A stretch of DNA of 64,000 bases, taken from JBBRVP01 sp038246785 (GTDB lineage: Bacteria > Actinomycetota > Actinomycetes > Jiangellales > Jiangellaceae). The position numbers were made by a program, and so were the translations under genes. Below the pieces are notes generated by a model that saw only the letters and a list, made by a program, of their open reading frames with translations, was not told where the DNA came from and ran no database searches. Each line of letters opens with the position of its first letter. Positions within the stretch are counted from its first letter, which is position 1. Below are positions 7,663 to 16,054 of this stretch, piece after piece. The stretch is from positions 1 through 64,000 of the forward strand of contig JBBRVP010000009.1 of assembly GCA_038246785.1 (NCBI GenBank), read 5' to 3'.

Positions 7663-8895
7663 CTATGCGCCGGCCAGACCCAGCGCGGCGGCCTCCTCCC
7701 AGAGCTCGGCACGCACTCGCGGGTCGGCGGCCCCGTCGATGAGGTTCGCCGCCTGCGCTCGTTCGGACTGCCCGAAGATCTCCGCGACACCGTGCTCGGT
7801 CACCACCGCGGTCGGCTGGAAAGAGGTCAACGGCTCGTCGATCATCGGAACGATCGTCGACTGGTCTGCCTTCGGGTGCCACGACCGCAGGGCGATGAGT
7901 GCCTGCCCGCCCCGCGAGTGCAGCGCGCCCACGATGAAGTCGGTCTGGCCGCCGAAGCCGGAGTAGATCCGGTCGTTGATCCGCGCCGCGTTGACCTGGC
8001 CGTAGAGGTCGACCTGCAACGCTGAGTTGATGCTCACCATGCGGTCGTGTGCCTTGATCCGGGCCGGGTCGTTGGTGGTCTCGGTCCGGAGCATGCGGAT
8101 GCGCGGGTTGCGGTCCACCCAGGCGTACAGGTCCGACGACCCGAACATGAACGACGCGGTCACCGGGACCGACTCGTCCAGAGCGCCACCACGCTCCAGC
8201 GCGAGCACGCCGTCGCTGATCATCTCGCTCCAGATCCGCAGATCACGCCGGTGCGCCAAGCCGCGCAACGCGGCGTCAGGGATCGCGCCGATACCGAGCT
8301 GCAAGGTCGACCCGTCTTCGACCCGCGTCGCGACCAGCTCGCCGATCCGGCGCGCGGTGTCGTCGGCGACGACCTCCCCGGGGGTGGCCAGCGGGTGGTC
8401 GACCTCGAGGGCGTAGTCGATCTCCTCGGTCGGGACGACGGCGTCCCCGTAGGTGAAGGGCATCCTCGGGTTGACCTCGGCGATGACGAGGCCGCCCCGC
8501 CCTCTGGCCGCGGCGATGGCGGCTGGCATGAGGTTGACCTCGATGCCGAGAGACACCGTGTCCTCGCGCGGCGGAGACGTGTGGACGACGACGACGTCTG
8601 GAGGAAGCGAGGTCCGGAACAGCTCCGGCACGAGGGACAACCTCGACGGGACGTAGCTCAACGACGTGCTGGTCCTCATGCCCGGCCCGACGAACGACGT
8701 CTCGTGGACGACGCCTGGCCGGTCGGGGATGCCGGGCTGCGCGTTGAGCACGTTGAGCCGGTACGACTCGAGCGCCCTGTCGAGGACGCCGAGCAGGTGG
8801 TAGGGCGTCCCGAGGTTTCCCGAGCAGACCACCCGGGCGCCTGCCGGCACGGCGGACAGCAGCGTGCCGAGCATCGTCTCCGACACCAACCTCAT
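7663..8895 (-). CDS. Acetyl-CoA hydrolase/transferase family (CoA-transferase)
   Basis: A 410-residue family I-like CoA transferase of the acetyl-CoA hydrolase/4-hydroxybutyrate CoA-transferase group. The catalytic glutamate is seen in VVTEHG near residue 367, the glycine-rich LQLGIGAIPDA segment contributes to the CoA site, and SGFGGQTDF precedes the active-site loop. It moves CoA between short-chain acids (acetate, propionate, succinate, 4-hydroxybutyrate); the exact pair is not predictable. ATG at 8895 is preferred over in-frame starts up to 9150 because GGAGG lies 6 nt upstream and the longer N-terminus is not family-like. It is divergent from the alcohol dehydrogenase gene, with about 250 nt between them. 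Confidence 0.88.
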   Translation of the reverse strand: MRLVSETMLGTLLSAVPAGARVVCSGNLGTPYHLLGVLDRALESYRLNVLNAQPGIPDRPGVVHETSFVGPGMRTSTSLSYVPSRLSLVPELFRTSLPPDVVVVHTSPPREDTVSLGIEVNLMPAAIAAARGRGGLVIAEVNPRMPFTYGDAVVPTEEIDYALEVDHPLATPGEVVADDTARRIGELVATRVEDGSTLQLGIGAIPDAALRGLAHRRDLRIWSEMISDGVLALERGGALDESVPVTASFMFGSSDLYAWVDRNPRIRMLRTETTNDPARIKAHDRMVSINSALQVDLYGQVNAARINDRIYSGFGGQTDFIVGALHSRGGQALIALRSWHPKADQSTIVPMIDEPLTSFQPTAVVTEHGVAEIFGQSERAQAANLIDGAADPRVRAELWEEAAALGLAGA

Positions 8896-9148
8896 CCGCA
8901 TCCTCCGATCGACCCGGACCGCCGGCGGCGCTGCAGGGCTGCGTCGCCGTACCGGATGGTCGCAGGCGCAGCCCCAGGGCTGAACAGCCCGTTGTCCGTG
9001 CCAGCCCGCGATCTCGGCCTCCCCGGCGCGGCACGGGCGCAGGTCCTGTGACCCGGTGACGATCGACCCTGCCCTGGGGGTCCTGCGGGCGGGACAGTGA
9101 TGGATCTGCTCCGTGCCGCTCGTCGGCGCCAGACAGGGAGGAGCCGCC

Positions 9149-10204
9149 ATGAAGGCCGTCGTCTACCACGGTCCCGGCACCAAGTCCTGGGAGGAGGTCC
9201 CCGACCCGACGATCCAGAAGCCCACCGACGTCATCGTGCGGATGGACACCACGACGATCTGCGGGACGGACCTGCACATCCTCAAGGGAGACGTCCCCGC
9301 CGTCACCGACGGCCGCATCCTCGGCCACGAGGGCGTCGGCACCGTCACCGAGACAGGTTCCGCGGTGTCCACCGTCGCCGTCGGCGACCGCGTGATCGTG
9401 TCCTGCATCAGCGCGTGCGGCGCCTGCTCGTACTGCCAACAGGGCCTGTACGCCCACTGCCTCGCCGACGAGGGCGCGAGCGGCATCGGCTGGGTCTTCG
9501 GGCACCTCATCGACGGCACGCAGGCCGAGCTGGTCCGCGTGCCGTTCGCCGACAACTCCGTCTACAAGCTGCCCGACGGGGTCAGCGACGAAGCGGCCGT
9601 GATGCTCTCGGACATCTTGCCGACCGGGTTCGAGATCGGCGTGCGGTACGGCAGGGTGAAGCCTGGCGACGTCGTGGCGGTGGTCGGCGCTGGGCCGGTC
9701 GGCCTGGCCGCGATGATGACCGCCGGGCTCTACGGTGCCTCGCGGGTCATCGCGCTGGACCTCGACGGCAACCGGCTCGAGCAGGCCACGCGGATGGGCG
9801 CCACCGACGCGGTCAGCAGCGGCGACGCCGACTGGGTCGAGCAGGTCAAGGCGATGACCGACGGGCTCGGGGTGGACGTGGCCATCGAGGCCGTCGGCGT
9901 CCCGGCCACGTTCGGCGCCTGCCTCGACATCGTCCGTCCCGGCGGGTCGGTGGCCAACGTCGGTGTGCACGGGGCGCCGGTCGAGCTTCCCCTGCAGGAT
10001 CTTTGGATCATGGACGTGTCGATCACGATGGGACTGGTGAGCACGTCGACGACGGCAATGCTGCTCAAGCTGGTGGCCCATCACAAGCTTCCCGCCGAGC
10101 GATTCGCGACGCACACGTTCACGTTCGACCAGTTCATGGATGCCTACGACACCTTCGGCCGCGCGGCGGAGACCAAGGCTCTCAAGGTGGTCATCAAGCG
10201 CTGA
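9149..10204 (+). CDS. Zinc-dependent alcohol dehydrogenase (MDR family)
   Basis: A 351-residue medium-chain dehydrogenase. Catalytic zinc ligands are visible as CGTDLH (Cys/His near 38-43) and GHEGVG (His/Glu near 60); the structural zinc loop is CGACSYCQQGLYAHC. The NAD(P)-binding motif is VVGAGPVGLAA. Overall it resembles threonine dehydrogenase/isopropanol dehydrogenase-type enzymes acting on secondary alcohols, but the substrate is unknown. ATG at 9149 follows GGGAGGAG at a good distance; the open frame upstream is not used. A 42-nt palindrome follows the stop codon by 35 nt. Confidence 0.9.
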   Translation: MKAVVYHGPGTKSWEEVPDPTIQKPTDVIVRMDTTTICGTDLHILKGDVPAVTDGRILGHEGVGTVTETGSAVSTVAVGDRVIVSCISACGACSYCQQGLYAHCLADEGASGIGWVFGHLIDGTQAELVRVPFADNSVYKLPDGVSDEAAVMLSDILPTGFEIGVRYGRVKPGDVVAVVGAGPVGLAAMMTAGLYGASRVIALDLDGNRLEQATRMGATDAVSSGDADWVEQVKAMTDGLGVDVAIEAVGVPATFGACLDIVRPGGSVANVGVHGAPVELPLQDLWIMDVSITMGLVSTSTTAMLLKLVAHHKLPAERFATHTFTFDQFMDAYDTFGRAAETKALKVVIKR

Positions 10205-10239
10205 CCGCCGCCTGGCTGGCCGCCCCGGCTCTGGTCATC

Positions 10240-10281
10240 TGTCAGGTCCTCACGTCGCCGCGGCGACGAGAGGACCTGACA
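10240..10281. terminator. 42-nt near-perfect palindrome with TGTCAGGTCCTC arms
   Basis: Each 21-nt half is TGTCAGGTCCTC, one unpaired A, then CGTCGCCG; the halves are reverse complements except for an A-A mismatch. It lies between the alcohol dehydrogenase and the first LigD-type polymerase gene and could act as a terminator. Related elements lie at 12417-12458 and 39708-39747, so it is probably a repeated intergenic element. Confidence 0.7.
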
Positions 10282-10428
10282 CATTGCCGGCGACGCTGGC
10301 CGGCGGAGCCCGAGCCGGCCGTGTCCGTACGCTGTCCTCCTCGACCGGGGCGTCGTGGAGGCAGCCCTCATGCAGCTCGGCCAGCCGTACCGGCTCGTCA
10401 GCGTCGTCGTGCGTGTCGGCCGGCGGGC

Positions 10429-11388
10429 ATGACGGCGTCCAGTCATAACGCGGAGTTCCGTGCGGGCGTCGAGCTCAAACACCTGGACTCCGAGTTGTTC
10501 GACCAGGCGGGCGTGACGAAGCGCGACCTCGTCGACTATCTCGAGGCCGCCGCCGAGCAGCTCCTGCCCGAGCTCCGCGACCGTCCGCTGACCGTCCTTC
10601 GGGTGCGGCCCGGGCAGCGGCCGTTCATGCAGAAGAACCTGCCGGCGTACGCACCGGACTGGATCCCTACGGTGGCCGTGTGGGCGCACTCCTCCCAGCG
10701 GGAGCTGCGCTACCCGCTGTGCCACGACCGGCGGACCCTGCTGTGGTTCGCCGGCCAGCGCGCCGTCGAGCTCCACCCGACGGTCGCGGACGTGAGCGGT
10801 CGGGTGACCCGCCTCGTCGTCGACCTCGACCCACCGCCGGACGCCCCGTTCCGACGAGTCGTGGACGCCGCCCGGCTGGTGCGGCAGGTCCTGACCGAGC
10901 TCGGACTGGACGCGGCGGTCAAGACCAGCGGATCGAAGGGGCTGCACGTGGCTGTGCCGGTCCAGGGGGCTTCCCTCGAGGACGCGGCGGCGTCAACCCG
11001 CGCGCTCGCCGCCCGGACCGAGCGCCTCGATCCGAGCCTGTCCACGACCGCGTTCCTGCTCGAGGACCGGCAGGGCAGGGTGTACCTCGATCCGACCCGC
11101 TCGGGCGGCGCCAGCCTGGCGTGCGCTTTCAGCCCATGCGCCCGGCCCGGTGCTCCGGTCTCCTTTCCGGTCGCGTGGGACGAGCTCGGTCAGATCGCCC
11201 CGCAGGACTTCACCATCCGCACAGCGACTGACCTGCTCGACCGCGCGGCCGCCTGGGGCGCGACGCTGGGTCGACCGCAGGCGCTGCCGGCGGATCTGGT
11301 CGAGGAGGGTCACGGCATTCCGGCTCCGCGCGCGGTGGCCATGCACGAGGGCAAGCGTCGCGCCCGCGACCGGGGCCGGACGTCATAA
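10429..11388 (+). CDS. LigD-type primase-polymerase domain protein, copy 1
   Basis: A 319-residue stand-alone polymerase of the archaeo-eukaryotic primase superfamily, like the PolDom of bacterial LigD used in non-homologous end joining. The metal-binding pair is VDLDPPPD (about 128-130), the nucleotide-contact motif is TSGSKGLHV (about 167), and the third Asp is in VYLDPTRSGG (about 221). It can be expected to add ribonucleotides or deoxynucleotides at DNA ends. Neither Ku nor the LigD ligase or nuclease domains are encoded here. The start is the first ATG of the conserved frame. A paralogue follows 10 nt later, so the two are probably co-transcribed. Confidence 0.85.
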   Translation: MTASSHNAEFRAGVELKHLDSELFDQAGVTKRDLVDYLEAAAEQLLPELRDRPLTVLRVRPGQRPFMQKNLPAYAPDWIPTVAVWAHSSQRELRYPLCHDRRTLLWFAGQRAVELHPTVADVSGRVTRLVVDLDPPPDAPFRRVVDAARLVRQVLTELGLDAAVKTSGSKGLHVAVPVQGASLEDAAASTRALAARTERLDPSLSTTAFLLEDRQGRVYLDPTRSGGASLACAFSPCARPGAPVSFPVAWDELGQIAPQDFTIRTATDLLDRAAAWGATLGRPQALPADLVEEGHGIPAPRAVAMHEGKRRARDRGRTS

Positions 11389-11398
11389 CGCGCGACTG

Positions 11399-12376
11399 AT
11401 GTCGGCGTACGGTGTCCCGGTGCCCAGCCGCGGGTCCGCCAAGACGCCCGCCGTGGAGGTGGAGGTCGGTGACCGCGACGTCCGCATCAGCAACCCCGAC
11501 CGCGTGTACTTCCCGGCGACCGGTGCGACCAAGCTCGACCTCGTCCGCTACTACCTCGCCGTCGGGGACGGCATCGTGAACGCGTTGCGGGAGCGTCCGT
11601 GCATGCTGCACCGCTTCCCCGACGGGCTGGCGGGGGAGAAGGTGCACCAGAAGCGGCTGCCGGCAGGCGCGCCGCCGTGGGTGGAGACGGTGCGCCTGCG
11701 CTTCCCGCGCTTCAATCGCACCGCAGACGAGCTGTGCGTGACCGAGCTGGCCAGTGTCATCTGGGCCGTCCAGATGTCGACCGTCGAGTTCCACCCATGG
11801 AACTCCCGCCGCGCGGACACCGAGCGCCCCGACGAGTGGCGCATCGACCTCGACCCGATGCCGTTGTGCGACTTCGCCCGCGTACGTCGAGTCGCTCACG
11901 TCGTGCACGAGGTGCTCGACGAGCTCGGCGCGGTGGGGTGGCCGAAGACCAGCGGGGGCAAGGGCATGCATGTCTATGTACGGATCCCGGCGACGCGCGG
12001 CTTCGCCGACGTACGCCGGGCGGCGCACGCCTTCGCCCGCGAGGTCGAGCGGCGGGCGCCCGACGACGTGACGACCACGTGGTGGCGTCGCGACCGCGAC
12101 CCGGCGATGCTCTTCGTCGACTACAACCAGAACGCGCGTGACCACACCATCGCCTGCGCCTACAGCGTCCGCGGCAACGCTCGGGGCACCGTGTCGACGC
12201 CGATCGCGTGGTCGGAGGTCGACCAGGTCGAGCCCCAGACGCTGACGATGGCAACGGTGCCGGCGCGCTATGCCGAGCGGGGTGACCTGCACGCCGGCAT
12301 CGACGACGCGGTCTTCGACATCGAGCCGCTGCTCGAGTGGGCCGACCGCGACGAGCGGGACGAAGCGGACGGTTGA
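11399..12376 (+). CDS. LigD-type primase-polymerase domain protein, copy 2
   Basis: A 325-residue paralogue of the preceding gene and closer to canonical LigD PolDom. It has the N-terminal ISNPDRVYFP segment, LHRFPDG loop, RIDLDP metal pair (about 147-149), TSGGKGMHVYV (about 184) and LFVDYNQNARDHTIA with the third Asp (about 240). These proteins extend or gap-fill DNA ends during double-strand break repair in actinobacteria. The ATG lies 10 nt after copy 1. Low similarity between the copies outside the motifs argues for an old duplication rather than a recent one. It ends convergently with the DUF4389 gene, with a palindrome between. Confidence 0.88.
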   Translation: MSAYGVPVPSRGSAKTPAVEVEVGDRDVRISNPDRVYFPATGATKLDLVRYYLAVGDGIVNALRERPCMLHRFPDGLAGEKVHQKRLPAGAPPWVETVRLRFPRFNRTADELCVTELASVIWAVQMSTVEFHPWNSRRADTERPDEWRIDLDPMPLCDFARVRRVAHVVHEVLDELGAVGWPKTSGGKGMHVYVRIPATRGFADVRRAAHAFAREVERRAPDDVTTTWWRRDRDPAMLFVDYNQNARDHTIACAYSVRGNARGTVSTPIAWSEVDQVEPQTLTMATVPARYAERGDLHAGIDDAVFDIEPLLEWADRDERDEADG

Positions 12377-12416
12377 CCCGCCGCCGTAGCCCGCTGGGTC
12401 TCGCCGTCGGACGACG

Positions 12417-12458
12417 TGTCGGGCCCGTACGACGTCTGGGGCACGTGAGGACCTGACA
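12417..12458. terminator. 42-nt degenerate copy of the TGTCAGG palindrome between convergent genes
   Basis: It begins TGTCGGGCCC and ends with GTGAGGACCTGACA, the same arm and total length as the element at 10240. About fifteen outer positions pair when G-T wobbles are allowed. Its place between the ends of convergent genes fits a bidirectional terminator. Confidence 0.55.
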
Positions 12459-12476
12459 CAACACCGCCCCGCCCAG

Positions 12477-13133
12477 CTAGCGGAGGCTGAACGGCGGGTA
12501 GCGATCGGTCAGCAGCAGGGTCGCGTACGCCTGCACGCGCAGCCCCCACCGTCCGACGCCGACCACGTAGTCGAACAGGGCATGCGGGTAGCGCCCAGTG
12601 AACAAGATCGCGAACCAGGCGATGATCACCGCCGCGATCCCGCCGAGAACGAGGAAGAACAACACGATCAGGTGAGGGATCACGAGGAACCACTTGACCA
12701 GGGGGAGCCAGCGGTTGAGGTCCCGTTGGGCGTCGGGGTAGTCCAGGTCCAGGTGGACGGACTGCTCGTCCTCGGTGGAGGGGTAGCGGTCGGTGAGCAG
12801 GGCCACGTACGCCGCCACGCGCGCTCCGAATCGATTGAGCTGGAGAGCGAAGTCGAACCACCAGCGCGGGTACCGCTGCCGGAAGAGGATCATCAGCAGA
12901 GTCGCGACGAACAGGCCGCCGGCGATGCCGCCGCCCGTGTTGGTCGTCCTGGAGACCACCTCTCCGGAGTCCCGCACGGTCGTCACGGTGGAGGTCGCGG
13001 ATGCCGTGAGCAGCGACAGGACGATGGCGATGGGGATCATCCAGAGCAGCCGGAAGAACGTCGTGACCCGGTCCAGCTTCTCGGGGTAGTCGACGTCCAG
13101 CCGGGCGGCGTACGTCTCGGATTGCGCAATCAT
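12477..13133 (-). CDS. DUF4389 membrane protein (two repeats)
   Basis: A 218-residue membrane protein made of two similar units. Each unit carries a DYPEKLDR/DYPDAQRDLNR element, a Trp-rich helix start, a hydrophobic helix (for example ILFRQRYPRWWFDFAL), and a TDRYP motif (near 124 and 209). This is the DUF4389 arrangement. About four transmembrane helices are visible (MIPIAIVLSLLTA, GLFVATLLMILF, FLVIPHLIVLFFLVLGGIAAVIIAWFAIL). The function of the family is unknown. ATG at 13133 has GGAGCTC-type spacing upstream (AAAGGAGCTCCG). It is transcribed toward the LigD-type genes. Confidence 0.8.
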   Translation of the reverse strand: MIAQSETYAARLDVDYPEKLDRVTTFFRLLWMIPIAIVLSLLTASATSTVTTVRDSGEVVSRTTNTGGGIAGGLFVATLLMILFRQRYPRWWFDFALQLNRFGARVAAYVALLTDRYPSTEDEQSVHLDLDYPDAQRDLNRWLPLVKWFLVIPHLIVLFFLVLGGIAAVIIAWFAILFTGRYPHALFDYVVGVGRWGLRVQAYATLLLTDRYPPFSLR

Positions 13134-13317
13134 CGGAGCTCCTTTGCGTCACCTGACTGCCTACCCCTCGCGGCCAGACCAGCGCCAGAGTCGAGAGTCC
13201 GGCCGTCGCGGCCTGCTCAGGCCCACACCGGCGAGGGCATCCGCCGGCGCGACCGGGTTGCCGGCCGGCCGAGTGCGGAGTCCGGTCGCGCCATCAGGCC
13301 GGTTCGTGCGCAAGGCG

Positions 13318-13719
13318 TCAGCCTGGTGTGTGGACGACCATCCCGACGAGCCCGGCGGCGGCCGCCAGGCGCTCGTCGTACGTCACGAGGTGGACGGCCC
13401 CGACGCCGACTGCGGAAGCCAGGTGAACGGCGTCCAGCGAGCGCAGGCAGTCCGGCCCGACGCTGCGTGCTCGCAGCAGCACGGCCTCCGTCAGCGGGAA
13501 CTCGGCGATGCCCGAGAGGGCCAGCGCTCCGAGGCCCTCGACGTCGCCAGGCGGAACCGCTCGACGCAGCGCCCGCCAGACCTCGACCCAGCACAGTCCC
13601 GACCCGACGAGAAGATCACCGGCCTCGTCGTGGTGGGCGAGCACCGCCCGCAAGGGTGCCGACTCCGGCTCGCGGACGACACGCTTGAGCAGCGCGCTGC
13701 TGTCGACGTAGACGATCAC
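13318..13719 (-). CDS. vapC: VapC-type PIN-domain toxin, second pair
   Basis: A 133-residue PIN ribonuclease. Acidic residues are in VYVDSSALLK (Asp 6), CWVEVW (Glu near 45), LDAVHLASA (Asp near 95) and TYDERLA (Asp near 114). The SSALLKRVVREPES N-terminus is characteristic of VapC proteins. It overlaps its antitoxin gene by 4 nt (ATGA at 13716-13719), so the pair is translationally coupled. Expected role: conditional RNA cleavage when VapB is degraded. It is not closely similar to the vapC at 6.5 kb, so the two pairs are unlikely to be recent duplicates. Confidence 0.88.
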   Translation of the reverse strand: MIVYVDSSALLKRVVREPESAPLRAVLAHHDEAGDLLVGSGLCWVEVWRALRRAVPPGDVEGLGALALSGIAEFPLTEAVLLRARSVGPDCLRSLDAVHLASAVGVGAVHLVTYDERLAAAAGLVGMVVHTPG

Positions 13720-13973
13720 CGGTCATCTCGGTCGAGGAGCTGCATGGAGGTCGCGCCGTCGGCGAGCGTGACGCGAGGCTCCTCGTCGCGGTAGGGCGTG
13801 GGCGCGCGCACCAGACCCGCAGCGATGTAGTGGCCACGCTCGGGGGCATCCCCGATGCCCAGAAGGCGGTCGACGGCCAGTCGGAGCAGCTGTTGCTGGG
13901 AACGTCCGGTCCGGCGTGCCATCTCGCTCAGGGCGCGCGCGGCGTCGGTGCTGAGCCGCAGGTTGACCGCCAC
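13716..13973 (-). CDS. vapB: VapB-type ribbon-helix-helix antitoxin, second pair
   Basis: An 85-residue protein whose first 45 residues (VAVNLRLSTDAARALSEMAR, then a Q-rich helix and LLRLAVDRLL) form a ribbon-helix-helix fold with an N-terminal DNA-contacting strand. The tail (EEPRVTLADGATSMQLLDRDD) is acidic, as expected for toxin binding. The GTG start lies 6 nt after a TACCGT hexamer and has no Shine-Dalgarno, so the transcript may be leaderless. An inverted GGTACCA repeat covers the promoter. Confidence 0.82.
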   Translation of the reverse strand: MAVNLRLSTDAARALSEMARRTGRSQQQLLRLAVDRLLGIGDAPERGHYIAAGLVRAPTPYRDEEPRVTLADGATSMQLLDRDDR

Positions 13974-13979
13974 ACCTAG

Positions 13980-14009
13980 ACGGTACCATTGTGCAAGGGC
14001 CGTGGTACC
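13980..14009 (-). promoter_or_regulatory. vapB promoter and operator (GGTACCA inverted repeat)
   Basis: GGTACCA (13982-13988) and TGGTACC (14003-14009) are perfect inverted repeats 14 nt apart. On the minus strand TACCGT (13985-13980) is a -10 hexamer 6 nt before the vapB GTG; the outer arm sits where a -35 would be. VapBC binding here would block both promoter elements. Autorepression is inferred from the family. Confidence 0.55.
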
Positions 14010-14030
14010 ACCTGGATGGCCGACGTGGCG

Positions 14031-14798
14031 TCACTCGCCGATGCCGCGCAGCCGCACGGACAGGCAGGTGACGCAGCCCTCGAGCTTCGCGTACTCGCCG
14101 ATGTCGACGACGACGGGTGTCCAGCCCAGGCTCTCGAACAACTCCGCGGTCCGCGGGGCGTCGGCGGCCATGAGCAGCCGGTCGTCGCCGAGCAGCACGA
14201 CGTGCGCACCGGACTCCTCCGGCACCGGCAGGTAATGCGGCCAGAAGCCGGGGTCGTCGACGAGTGGCGGGTAGCCGACGATCGTGCCGTCGGGAAGCGC
14301 CGTGACCGCGCTCTTGAGGTGCAGCACCTTGGTCAACGGGACGCCGATGACGGTGGCGCCCAGCGGTGCCAGGGCGGCCCGCAGCTGGCGGATGCCCGCG
14401 CCGTTGGTGCGCCCGCCGCGGCCGACGTACACCGTCCCGGCCACCTTGAGCACGTCCCCGCCGTCCAGCGTGGCAGGCGGTTCGATGCGCACGACGTCGT
14501 AGCCGAGCCGCCGCACGGTCTCCTCGGCGGCCGCGGTCTCCGGCCTGCGCGCGTCGGTGCCCGGCCGGGCGATCACTGCCGTCGTGTCAAAGACGACCAT
14601 GGTGTCCTCGACGAACACCGAGTCCGGACAGTCGTCGGCCGGGTCGACCTCGTACGGCTGCCAGCCGCTGGACCGCAACGCGTCGACGTAGCCCTGCCAC
14701 TGAGCCGCAGCGCGATCCACGTCGACCGGGCTGCGCGCGATGTGGGTGACGATGCCCTCAGCGAGGCGGCTGCTGGGCCGCCGGACGAGAGCCCTCAT
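14031..14798 (-). CDS. ddaH: Dimethylargininase (N-omega-dimethylarginine dimethylaminohydrolase)
   Basis: A 255-residue guanidino-group-modifying enzyme. FVEDTMVVF is the substrate-carboxylate/Asp segment, TLDGGDVL and VGRGGRTN are conserved loops, LHLKSAVTAL carries the catalytic His (near 173), and EGCVTCLSVRL holds the nucleophilic Cys (near 246). The enzyme hydrolyses methylated arginines to citrulline and methylamines; related proteins act on arginine or agmatine. It overlaps an upstream 33-codon ORF by 4 nt (ATGA), which probably couples its translation. The next gene downstream on this strand is the vapBC operon, whose promoter region begins 21 nt after the ddaH stop codon. Confidence 0.88.
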   Translation of the reverse strand: MRALVRRPSSRLAEGIVTHIARSPVDVDRAAAQWQGYVDALRSSGWQPYEVDPADDCPDSVFVEDTMVVFDTTAVIARPGTDARRPETAAAEETVRRLGYDVVRIEPPATLDGGDVLKVAGTVYVGRGGRTNGAGIRQLRAALAPLGATVIGVPLTKVLHLKSAVTALPDGTIVGYPPLVDDPGFWPHYLPVPEESGAHVVLLGDDRLLMAADAPRTAELFESLGWTPVVVDIGEYAKLEGCVTCLSVRLRGIGE

Positions 14799-14896
14799 GC
14801 GCTCGACTCCTCCCGCTCGACCGGCTCGGGACCGAGGCGCTCGCGCTCCCTCGACGCCGCCGGCGCCGACGAGGTGAGGTGGACCACGATGGACAT
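14795..14896 (-). CDS. Small 33-aa ORF coupled to ddaH
   Basis: A short frame beginning MSIVVHLTSSAPAASRE and ending in a charged PVEREESSA tail. Support: a clear Shine-Dalgarno (GGAAGGAGCG) 4 nt before the ATG, and a stop codon overlapping the ddaH start as ATGA. The ddaH gene itself has no good ribosome-binding site, so this ORF may deliver ribosomes to it. The peptide resembles nothing I know and may matter only through its translation. Confidence 0.5.
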   Translation of the reverse strand: MSIVVHLTSSAPAASRERERLGPEPVEREESSA

Positions 14897-15022
14897 GCCG
14901 CGCTCCTTCCCTGACGTAGCAGTCTCAGCACCTGCAGCCTCGCGCCCGTCCGCGTCTCGTCGCCAGGGGCGCACTGCCCGCGCGGCCGCTAGGTTGGGCG
15001 CCCGGACCACGAGGAGGTGGCC

Positions 15023-16054
15023 ATGCCGGTGCGGTCGGCACATCTGGTGGGAAGTCTGCCGGGCGAGTCGGCGGAGGAGGCCATGTGCCAGGCGTTGAAC
15101 CGGCTGGCGCCTCTGCTGCACAGCCTTCCCGACGGTGAGACCGGCGACCGCCGCAACTGGATCATCAGCATCATCGAGGCGCTGCGCGAGCATCCCGACC
15201 TCGAACTGGTACGTGACGGGGACTGGTCGGACTACGACAGGACCCCACGTTTCCGTGTCCGCAAGGGACACCGGCTCTACGGCGCGGCGTTGGACTTCGG
15301 GCACGTGGCCGCCGCCGAGGCGAGCCTGCCGATCTTCGACCGGCTGACTGCCGGGGTGGGCCGGGACGACGTCGTGTTCCAGGTTGGGACACCCGGCGAC
15401 CTCGACATGGCGCTGTTCACCGTCGGCCCCGGCGCCGCGCTGCGGCACCGTCGAGCGTTCACCGAGGCGACGCTCACCGAGATCCGCCGCGTGCACGAGC
15501 TGTGCGCTGGCGAGGTCGTGTTCCAGATCGAGGTGCCGGCCGAGCTGGTGCTGCTGGCTCGTGCGCCGGCGGCGGCGCAGCCGGCGCTGGCCCGGCTGCT
15601 CGGCGGACAGATTGCCGCGCTCGCGTCGGGGGGCGCGCCCGGGACCCGGTTCGGCATCCATCTGTGCCTGGGGGACATGAACCACAAGGCCTTCGGCCGG
15701 ATGCGCGACGCCGCTCCGCTGGTCCAGCTGGCGAACGCCATCGCCCGGGCGTGGCCCCCGGCCCGCCGGCTGGAGTTCGTGCACGCGCCGCTCGCGGCTG
15801 CAGACGACCCGCCCCCGCTGAACGAGTCGTTCTACAAGCCGTTGGGCCGTCTCCGGCTGCCGGCGCAGTGCCGGTTCGTCGCCGGCATCGCCCACGAGGA
15901 CCAGCCCCTCGCGCAGCAGCAGTGGGTGCGCTCGATGGTCGACGGCCTGACGGGGCGCACCGTCGACATCTCCACGTCGTGCGGGCTCGGCCGGCGCACC
16001 CCCGACGCCGCGCTGGCGGCGCTCGACCGGATCGCGGAGCTCTGCGCCGCGTGA
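15023..16054 (+). CDS. MetE/UROD-like (cobalamin-independent methionine synthase-like) TIM-barrel protein
   Basis: A 343-residue protein resembling the C-terminal catalytic barrel of cobalamin-independent methionine synthase. It begins AHLVGSLP, a common opening in the MetE-C/UROD superfamily, has LPDGETGDR near 38, FQIEVPAELV in the middle, IHLCLGD and HEDQPLA later, and STSCGLGRR near the C-terminus. The His/Cys/Glu of IHLCLGD and TSCGLG could bind zinc as in MetE. Substrate unknown; a methyl-transfer or cleavage role is plausible. GGAGG ends 5 nt before the ATG, so this start is favoured over GTG at 15017. The next frame (broken oxidoreductase) overlaps its stop codon. Confidence 0.65.
   Translation: MPVRSAHLVGSLPGESAEEAMCQALNRLAPLLHSLPDGETGDRRNWIISIIEALREHPDLELVRDGDWSDYDRTPRFRVRKGHRLYGAALDFGHVAAAEASLPIFDRLTAGVGRDDVVFQVGTPGDLDMALFTVGPGAALRHRRAFTEATLTEIRRVHELCAGEVVFQIEVPAELVLLARAPAAAQPALARLLGGQIAALASGGAPGTRFGIHLCLGDMNHKAFGRMRDAAPLVQLANAIARAWPPARRLEFVHAPLAAADDPPPLNESFYKPLGRLRLPAQCRFVAGIAHEDQPLAQQQWVRSMVDGLTGRTVDISTSCGLGRRTPDAALAALDRIAELCAA

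Noticed and set aside
9097..10428. The long frame that joins the region upstream of LigD copy 1
   Set aside because: Its first 440 codons are out of frame with the alcohol dehydrogenase; only the part from ATG 10429 is LigD-like.
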